DNA from: an uncultured Dysgonomonas sp.
GTDB lineage: Bacteria > Bacteroidota > Bacteroidia > Bacteroidales > Dysgonomonadaceae
Assembly (NCBI GenBank): GCA_937875275.1
Contig: CALNCC010000175.1
Location: forward strand, 1 to 20,957
Length of the DNA stretch: 20,957 nucleotides
Reading direction: 5' to 3'
In this document: positions 17,201 to 20,957 of the stretch, piece after piece
Layout of the letters: each line of letters starts with the position of its first letter
Numbering within the stretch: position 1 is the first letter of the stretch
Made by a program: the position numbers and the translations under genes
Notes under the pieces: model-generated
Databases searched by the model: none
The model's input: only the letters and a program-made list of their open reading frames with translations
What the model was told of the DNA's origin: nothing

Positions 17201-17652
17201 TATCGGGCAAAACGAATGAGCATGAGGCTGATATTGTGGCAAATATGGTTCAAGAAATATATGATCTCTACCTAAGGAATGGCATGGAATTTATCGCCGA
17301 CAAAATAGTCGGTATTATATCCCCTTATCGCAATCAGATAGCACTGATAAAGGACAAGTTACAGAAAGTCAGTAAGGTCGATTTCAACGGTATAACGGTT
17401 GATACTCCCGAACGTTTTCAAGGTAGTCAGCGCGACATTATTATCATCTCGGCATGTATGAATCATCCATACCAATTGCAGTATTTCAGCAATTTAGATC
17501 GGGAAAAGATTGTTGACCGCAAACTTAACGTTATGTTGACTCGGGCACGAGAACAATTATTCTTTATTGGCAATGAAATTATACTCTCTGAGAATGATAT
17601 ATATAGGAGCATTATAAACGAGATGGACAAATATTCGATTTGTGGAGGGTAA
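14284..17652 (+). CDS. PD-(D/E)XK nuclease fused to Dna2/Upf1-like superfamily 1 helicase
   Basis: A 1122-residue cytoplasmic protein. Residues 1-230 match nothing I know. A RecB/Dna2-like nuclease domain follows: GRLDLL with Asp349, IELKSGK with Glu365 and Lys367, and QVTVYRL with Gln388 and Tyr392. Helicase motifs are: Walker A GPPGTGKTS (704-712), Ia AYTNRAVDEL (734-743), Walker B IIDEAS (825-830), III GDHKQL (851-856), IV YHGRMH (908-913), V DTPERFQGSQ (1040-1049) and VI NVMLTRAREQL (1082-1092). This is the Dna2/Sen1/Upf1 class, which usually moves 5' to 3'. The Cys residues that hold the iron-sulfur cluster of Dna2, Cas4 and AddB are absent after the QxxxY motif. The start is the ATG at 14284, 15 bases after the lipoprotein. 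Possible roles are flap or end processing, recombination, or defence against foreign DNA; none is shown by the sequence. Confidence 0.9.
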   Translation: MYISFQDSLSEIKEIGLSDLPLRTRYIHLRKILERNCREITHNESLQFPSFFARIVFIAQKYDLPETLEWKLQSIRAKSHFLQKDERNTITQKQYGRSAEAIILFFSIISGEATYVPVSETEEDETVFSKTNNSKIRIQVTEIDIEKKLIFGKSPTLPNETVEIYFAHHYTENALFYEVISRLWVGAQLNIIDPVIDGNKIRSFKNIILEPDYLIDASSISECFCDYGNSELHYFRRKFEAPANSHYILLGNLANFFLDELVNSPHIEDTDFETVFLRSFKNMPFAYMSCREIQDNASFRNFMTRAKSQFENIKRVLSEDLSSNNFDLSQCVLEPSFYSEKYGFQGRLDLLQPASENDHTHRIIELKSGKPPYPYDDPAKIAPNHEAQVTVYRLMIQSVSKQTSRSVYPTILYSSADKKGENLRLAAVYKTLENEILNIRNLIVANEHDLYTGNDETVNAIFNKLFDRENYKRTPSFFENKLNDLQNTIGELDETEKQYFHRFISFISRELYLLKTGDETYDSSMSISSLWNTSFSDRKDALEVFDNLAIESIDMDGRDMKIRFHREESSDCVNFREGELCILYPKGDEDNAILSSQILKGNVAEINTDNILLRFRYKQKNRHLFDENKLWVVEHDKLDHTYNQMYRSLFAFISAPKEKRQLLLGINPDTTAEQTEDRNQTPNDLQEKIIRKALAAPNYFLIVGPPGTGKTSVFARRLIEEYYKQENINILLIAYTNRAVDELCETIANSFGESGDACNKYIRIGTELSCGDRYRHNLLQNLSANVQTRKELAEIIQSRRIVVGTLAAINGRPELFDVKSFHVAIIDEASQILEPQIVGLLPLFDKFIMIGDHKQLSTITLQSEEKSSIDSPLLNSIELYNCRESLFERLFRICDKKGHTDLYDTLIYHGRMHRDIARLVNHPFYNDVLKPITKRQILPLPYSKFDKDNNYQNIIASSRAAFISVKTSVYTNLSGKTNEHEADIVANMVQEIYDLYLRNGMEFIADKIVGIISPYRNQIALIKDKLQKVSKVDFNGITVDTPERFQGSQRDIIIISACMNHPYQLQYFSNLDREKIVDRKLNVMLTRAREQLFFIGNEIILSENDIYRSIINEMDKYSICGG

Positions 17653-17659
17653 AAAAACA

Positions 17660-17692
17660 GGATTCCCACAGATATCACATCTACAGGAATCC
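17660..17692 (+). repeat. Hairpin just after the helicase gene
   Basis: GGATTCC at 17660-17666 is exactly complementary to GGAATCC at 17686-17692 with a 19-base loop, eight bases after the helicase stop codon. No T-run follows it directly, so it is more likely to protect the 3' end or slow polymerase before the second hairpin than to terminate alone. Confidence 0.45.
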
Positions 17693-17730
17693 CTCAAGAT
17701 CAACTAAAAAAATATCAATAAATCAAGTTA

Positions 17731-18066
17731 TTAAGCAACGCAAGTTGCTTTTTTCATTCTTTTACAGTAACGTGTACATTGTTCACATACACTATACCCT
17801 AATAGTGTTCCAAGTATAAAATCTTCTTCCGGAGTAAGCTTATTTAAAGGGCGGTCGTTACACATCTCGCGAACAACAATAATACATTCTTCTTTTCCAA
17901 AAAACACATTAATCTTGTTGTTAGACAAATATTGGATCATGTAACAGATATTATTCCCCTCCAATCGCTTTCTGACTTTGTCTTCGTTGTCGGCAGACAA
18001 GGTGCAAAGCACCATATCCCTAACTCCTTTTTTGAATTCATATATTTGGTGGCAGAACACATGCAT
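17731..18066 (-). CDS. DUF2023 family protein with Cys-rich C-terminus
   Basis: The 111-residue protein matches my memory of DUF2023: MHVFCHQIYEFKKGVRDMVL at the start, KINVFFGKEEC in the middle, and PLNKLTPEEDFILGTLLGY near the end. The family has no known biochemical role but is often found beside a flavodoxin gene, as here: its ATG at 18066 is 4 bases after the flavodoxin stop. Hence a function with the flavodoxin, such as partner or maturation, is a fair inference. The protein ends CEQCTRYCKRMKKATCVA, giving Cys94, Cys97, Cys101 and Cys109, which could bind a metal or form disulfides. Two further His/Cys residues lie at positions 5 and 6. No signal peptide or membrane segment is visible. 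Its last codons overlap a probable terminator of the opposing helicase gene. Confidence 0.85.
   Translation of the reverse strand: MHVFCHQIYEFKKGVRDMVLCTLSADNEDKVRKRLEGNNICYMIQYLSNNKINVFFGKEECIIVVREMCNDRPLNKLTPEEDFILGTLLGYSVCEQCTRYCKRMKKATCVA
17733..17756 (+). terminator. Rho-independent terminator of the helicase operon, inside the DUF2023 gene end
   Basis: On the plus strand AAGCAAC (17733-17739) and GTTGCTT (17744-17750) form a perfect 7-bp stem closed by a GCAA tetraloop of the stable GNRA type. The second arm runs into a T tract ending at 17754. This is a normal terminator for transcription coming from the helicase gene. It overlaps the stop codon and last codons of the DUF2023 gene on the other strand; on that strand the following bases are only weakly T-rich. 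Confidence 0.65.
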
Positions 18067-18070
18067 AAGA

Positions 18071-18571
18071 TCAAATCTCGCTTTTAAGTTGTGTTACCCA
18101 ATTCGAAATCCGTTCGTCTGTCATATCCGCCTCGTTATCGTTGTCAATCAGAAGCCCTACGCATTTGCCCCCAACAATAGCATCTGAGTCATCATATGTA
18201 TAACCGGTTGCATCAATCTGTCCTATAATTTTACCACCTTTGCCTTTAATAGCATTATAGATCGTCCCCAAAGCATTACAGAATGTATCGCTATATGAAG
18301 CAGAATCACCACAGCCAAACAATGCGATAGTCTTACCACTTAGGTCTGCAGATTTTACCTTATCAATATAGTCTTCCCAATCATCTTGCAAATCGCCATA
18401 TCCCATCGTTGATGACCCAAAAAGCAGGACATCATAATTGGAGAAATCCGTTTCACCTTTAGATACATCATGCACATCCGCACTTGCAATATCTAAGCTT
18501 CCTGCGATACTCTTAGCTACATCTTCAGTAGAGCCTGTGGTAGAACCGTAATATATACCTATTTTTGCCAT
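18071..18571 (-). CDS. fldA: Flavodoxin
   Basis: Small FMN electron carrier of 166 residues that replaces ferredoxin in reductive reactions. The phosphate-binding loop is GSTTGSTEDVAKSIA (9-23). The first isoalloxazine loop is SSTMGYGDLQDDW (53-65), with Met56 where many flavodoxins carry Trp. The second is GCGDSASYSDTFCNALG (86-102), with Asp89 and Tyr93. The insertion after 120, ATGYTYDDSD, marks the long-chain class. The ATG at 18571 is chosen because the protein family begins MAKIGIYYGS; an in-frame upstream extension of 19 residues lies inside the promoter region. It is followed 4 bases later by DUF2023. A palindrome overlaps or adjoins its promoter; iron or redox control is common for flavodoxins but is not proven here. 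Confidence 0.95.
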   Translation of the reverse strand: MAKIGIYYGSTTGSTEDVAKSIAGSLDIASADVHDVSKGETDFSNYDVLLFGSSTMGYGDLQDDWEDYIDKVKSADLSGKTIALFGCGDSASYSDTFCNALGTIYNAIKGKGGKIIGQIDATGYTYDDSDAIVGGKCVGLLIDNDNEADMTDERISNWVTQLKSEI

Positions 18572-18617
18572 ATTTGTTTTTATTAAATTTACATATGCAA
18601 AGAAAGAGTATACCAAA

Positions 18618-18631
18618 GTATTGTACAATAC
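18618..18631. promoter_or_regulatory. Perfect 14-bp palindrome at the flavodoxin promoter
   Basis: GTATTGTACAATAC at 18618-18631 is a perfect palindrome about 50 bases before the flavodoxin start. The promoter itself is unclear. One reading has ATTG at 18629-18626 with TTTCTTTG at 18605-18598 (20-base spacer, one mismatch each); another has TTTG at 18617-18614 with a weak -7 region near 18595. In either case the palindrome covers or adjoins the -33 box, fitting a repressor or activator site. An AT-rich imperfect palindrome (18638-18650) follows upstream. Confidence 0.45.
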
Positions 18632-18740
18632 CGAAAAATAATGATATTATACAACCTGCTACCAATAAATGAGTATGGAGGGCTATCCTTTTGTAGGTTT
18701 CATGCAGAATAAGATCATTTGTTGAGCAAGCTGTCGACTG

Positions 18741-19235
18741 TTATTCTACGATAAAGTCTGAAATAGATTTCAGTAACATTTTATTATCAAAACACCATGG
18801 TTCATACACATGATCTCTAACGTCAACTAAACATTGCAAGAGTTTATCTATATCATTCAAGACTAAAACATTAAATTGCTTTTCTATAACTTTCGCAATT
18901 TCTGTTTGGTGATTATCAACATGTTCTCCATATTGCTTAAGCCTTGGCACGACTATGAATTTTTTTTGTAACTTCATGCATGATAATATACTATTCACGC
19001 CAGCATGAGTTATTATAATATCAGCATATTCAATAATCCGATTAAATTCATCAACCGGAATAGAGCTCGTTATATTTATTAAAGAACTTTTATCTTGTAC
19101 AATTCCCGATTGTATAAGAACTTCGTCTTTTTGATAAATTCCATTCTCAACTATTTTCTCAATAGCTTGTATTAATCGTTTAAATGGAAATTTCTTAGTA
19201 CCTAATATAATAAACAATTTAATAGACTGCTCCAT
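18741..19235 (-). CDS. PssE/Alg13-like catalytic half of a split glycosyltransferase
   Basis: A 164-residue protein equal to the C-terminal donor-binding domain of GT28 enzymes such as MurG. It starts MEQSIKLFIILGTKKFPFKR, has FNRIIEYADIIITHAGVNSI (about residues 64-83) and VPRLKQYGEHVDNHQTEIA (96-114), the signatures of Alg13, PssE and Cps14G. Such proteins bind the nucleotide sugar and need an Alg14-like partner to reach the membrane acceptor. The start ATG at 19235 overlaps the end of the partner gene by 17 bases, so translation is probably coupled. By family the donor may be UDP-GlcNAc, UDP-GlcA or UDP-Gal. It is the last gene of this AT-rich block; the 112 bases between it and the flavodoxin leader hold no hairpin terminator that I can see. 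Confidence 0.88.
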   Translation of the reverse strand: MEQSIKLFIILGTKKFPFKRLIQAIEKIVENGIYQKDEVLIQSGIVQDKSSLINITSSIPVDEFNRIIEYADIIITHAGVNSILSCMKLQKKFIVVPRLKQYGEHVDNHQTEIAKVIEKQFNVLVLNDIDKLLQCLVDVRDHVYEPWCFDNKMLLKSISDFIVE

Positions 19236-19683
19236 AATACAATGCTTTTGGATAAACAGATTTCATTTCTTCCCATTGGACATAGAATCGATCTGCAAAC
19301 TTATAAATTAGTTTTCCGGTCATGGATTTGGAATTTATCTTAGCAAACGATTCCACATAAATAATTTTAGCTCGGAATAATTTTCCAAATACACACGTAG
19401 GAAATACAACTCCAGCACCTGTAGTTACTATATGTGTTGGTCTCTCCTTCATTATTACATACGCAGATTTAAGTATATTGTAACAAAAAACAAAAAAGAA
19501 ATTTATTGTTTTCCTCTCCTGTTGCTTTAAAAAGTAGTGCTTTTCCCAACCGGTTACGATATCTTTATTTGACTCGTTGTATTCAGTTATTATATAAGAA
19601 TCACATCCTTCAGCCACAGATAGTAGTTGATAAAGCTCCATAAAATGCCCCCCACAAGAAGATACGAAACAGATTTTCTTCAT
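19219..19683 (-). CDS. PssD/Alg14-like membrane partner of a split glycosyltransferase
   Basis: A 154-residue protein with the N-terminal acceptor-side domain of the Alg13/Alg14 pair. MKKICFVSSCGGHFMELYQL has the glycine-histidine loop of Alg14 and PssD. A hydrophobic patch (INFFFVFCYNILKSAYVIM, about 60-78) precedes HIVTTGAGVVFP (84-95) and AKIIYVESFAKINSKSMTGK (about 104-123), all family landmarks. It anchors the catalytic PssE-like subunit to the membrane and helps bind the lipid-linked acceptor during exopolysaccharide synthesis. The start is the ATG at 19683, three bases after the preceding glycosyltransferase stop. The gene is slightly shorter than some PssD proteins because they lack the C-terminal domain entirely, which is encoded separately next door. 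Confidence 0.88.
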   Translation of the reverse strand: MKKICFVSSCGGHFMELYQLLSVAEGCDSYIITEYNESNKDIVTGWEKHYFLKQQERKTINFFFVFCYNILKSAYVIMKERPTHIVTTGAGVVFPTCVFGKLFRAKIIYVESFAKINSKSMTGKLIYKFADRFYVQWEEMKSVYPKALYYGAVY

Positions 19684-19686
19684 ATT

Positions 19687-20853
19687 TTATTCAAGTTCTT
19701 TAACAATTGAGAGTTCTTTAACAAAAGTGTGTTTTCTATTACAAGTCCAAGTTACCGCTTCATTCTCATATACTGAACCAGATTTCAGTTGGAACATCAG
19801 TTGTTCTTTAAACTCTTTAGGATCATCTGCCCCTCTCACATAAGATGGCAGATTTTCAATTCCCCTTAGGGCAAAAGATGTAGCAACTATTGGTAGTCCT
19901 AATGTAATAGCTTGCAATGTCTTTATTTGAATACCATCACCAACAATAGAAGGTATTGCAATAAGTTTTGATTCTTTCATAAAAGTATTTGCATTATCAA
20001 TAAATCCAAGATATTTCACATTATTATACTTTCCTAAGAGGCATTCTCCTCCACGTCCTGCAACGCAAATCGTTGTATCTATAGGTAATAATGGGTAAAC
20101 TTTTTCAAAAAACCACATAAGCCCATCCATATTAGCCTTCCATGTCCAAGTCCCTATTATTCCGATATCCCACTTTTTGATATTTACAGAAGAATCATAT
20201 TCTTTATCTGTAATCTCAGATGGAGGAATACACGTTACGTTCAATTTGTATTGATACTTAGGAAACAATTCTGAATACCGATCTTTGTTAGACTGCGTTA
20301 ACAACCATATCAGCTTAGCCCTTTGGATGATTTCACCTTCCAAGTGTTGCATTCTATTCGCTTCTCTCCTATATATGTAACGAGATATCTGGTCGTTCGC
20401 CATATCTTCGGATTGTTGTTGATATAGGTCGCTTTCTACATTGTGTGCGATAGATACAATATTTATTTTGCTTGGCAAATGCTTTAACACCCATCCCATT
20501 TGGAAGTGGTCTATTATAATCAATTGATAATTGCTACTTTTTAGAAGATTCTTTATAGTATGAACATACTCCTTCGTGATATATTTTTGAGAAGAATAAC
20601 ATCTCTTGTTTACAATACTTTTCAAAAGATTTACCATTGTAAATAGAAGAGAGCTTTTCGATTCTATAACAACTTTTTTAGCTAAATGCATATTAGCCGG
20701 GATAACTGTTATGGTGTCTGTGTGACGTAGGTAACCTACAACATCTACAGAATGCTCTAAATTGATTAAATTATCTATAAATAATTTAGAGACTATCTCT
20801 CCTCCACTATTAGTCTTAAGGGGTAGTATCGTGGTTAGGAATAATATTTTCAT
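19687..20853 (-). CDS. GT4-family glycosyltransferase of an AT-rich polysaccharide locus
   Basis: GT-B glycosyltransferase of 388 residues. It begins MKILFLTTILPLKTNSGGEI, with the glycine-rich acceptor loop, and has VSIAHNVESDLYQQQ near 136-150, a common segment in this GT4 subgroup. The donor domain shows IGIIGTWTWKANMDGL (about 231-246), CVAGRGG and the modified motif GDGIQIKTLQAITLGLPIVA, in which the usual E-x7-E is replaced by a GDGIQIKTLQA form typical of GAGI-type relatives. The start at 20853 follows AAGGAAA by a few bases. It lies directly before the PssD/PssE pair, so all three probably act on the same surface polysaccharide. Base composition is clearly more AT-rich than in the heptose operon, suggesting separate acquisition. 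Confidence 0.9.
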   Translation of the reverse strand: MKILFLTTILPLKTNSGGEIVSKLFIDNLINLEHSVDVVGYLRHTDTITVIPANMHLAKKVVIESKSSLLFTMVNLLKSIVNKRCYSSQKYITKEYVHTIKNLLKSSNYQLIIIDHFQMGWVLKHLPSKINIVSIAHNVESDLYQQQSEDMANDQISRYIYRREANRMQHLEGEIIQRAKLIWLLTQSNKDRYSELFPKYQYKLNVTCIPPSEITDKEYDSSVNIKKWDIGIIGTWTWKANMDGLMWFFEKVYPLLPIDTTICVAGRGGECLLGKYNNVKYLGFIDNANTFMKESKLIAIPSIVGDGIQIKTLQAITLGLPIVATSFALRGIENLPSYVRGADDPKEFKEQLMFQLKSGSVYENEAVTWTCNRKHTFVKELSIVKELE

Positions 20854-20892
20854 TCAATTTCCTTTTTCCTTTTATTATTATGAAGTCGTCTA

Positions 20893-20938
20893 TACTAATT
20901 TAAAATTGTTAAAACAAAAGGAAAGTGTTAAATTAGTA
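20893..20938. repeat. 11-bp inverted repeat upstream of the AT-rich glycosyltransferase genes
   Basis: TACTAATTTAA at 20893-20903 is exactly complementary to TTAAATTAGTA at 20928-20938 with a 24-base loop. It lies 40 bases before the glycosyltransferase start in a stretch with no gene. A TTTG at 20918-20915 inside the loop has no good -7 partner. It could be a weak hairpin, a regulator site or the end of an upstream gene's transcript. Confidence 0.4.
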
Positions 20939-20957
20939 ATCGCTAAACAACTAACAC

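Noticed and set aside
14284..17652. CRISPR-associated Cas4 or a CRISPR-linked helicase
   Set aside because: The nuclease lacks the Cas4 cysteines, there is no repeat array or cas gene in the window, and the helicase motifs are of the Dna2/Upf1 class, not Cas3.
18572..18628. Upstream extension of the flavodoxin by 19 codons
   Set aside because: It covers the promoter and palindrome, and flavodoxins begin at the first beta strand, MAKIGIYYGS.
18632..18740. A remnant gene or terminator after the PssE-like gene
   Set aside because: All frames are short and closed, and I found no hairpin with a T-run; nothing supports a feature here.
20893..20938. Invertible capsule promoter
   Set aside because: The arms are only 24 bases apart, no promoter lies between them and no invertase gene is present; the known invertible promoters span a much larger segment.

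Overview
The window looks like chromosomal DNA of a Bacteroidales member, possibly close to Dysgonomonas or Parabacteroides (the genus is inference). The signs are Bacteroidetes-type promoters (-33 TTTG, -7 TAnnTTTG), AT-rich leaders with weak or no Shine-Dalgarno, a b558-type fumarate reductase/succinate dehydrogenase, a TPP-riboswitch/TonB-receptor/PnuT thiamine locus, a lipoprotein with Cys followed by Asp residues, and a flavodoxin/DUF2023 pair. I see no rRNA, tRNA, CRISPR array, IS element or att site.

Layout. (1) 1-2643, minus: cytochrome b subunit and flavoprotein subunit of succinate dehydrogenase/fumarate reductase, with a good promoter and a structured leader. The flavoprotein runs off the left edge and the iron-sulfur subunit is presumably beyond it. 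(2) 2690-10383, minus: a compact eight-gene operon, mostly joined by 4-bp ATGA overlaps, in the order GT4, GT2, Wzy-like polymerase, HddC, GmhB, HddA, GT2-like, GT4. It supplies GDP-D-glycero-D-manno-heptose and uses it, by inference, in a surface polysaccharide. GmhA, a flippase and a priming transferase are not in the window. (3) 10393-13559, minus: thiamine uptake, with a TPP riboswitch, a TonB-dependent outer-membrane receptor and a PnuT-type inner-membrane permease. No thiamine pyrophosphokinase is present. (4) 13631-17756, plus: a short surface-type lipoprotein and, 15 bases later, a 1122-residue fusion of a PD-(D/E)XK nuclease to a Dna2/Upf1-like superfamily 1 helicase. This is the least explained part of the window. 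(5) 17731-18631, minus: flavodoxin and a DUF2023 protein with a Cys-rich tail, preceded by a perfect 14-bp palindrome. (6) 18741-20853, minus: a visibly more AT-rich block with a GT4 glycosyltransferase and a split PssD/PssE (Alg14/Alg13-like) glycosyltransferase, which looks like the end of a second, probably acquired, polysaccharide locus.

How the genes work together. Regions 2 and 6 build cell-surface glycans, region 3 brings thiamine through both membranes under TPP control, and region 1 is core anaerobic energy metabolism. Regions 4 and 5 are converging two-gene operons whose ends meet at a hairpin that probably terminates the helicase transcript inside the last codons of the DUF2023 gene. 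Several small palindromes and leader hairpins near promoters are recorded as separate findings.
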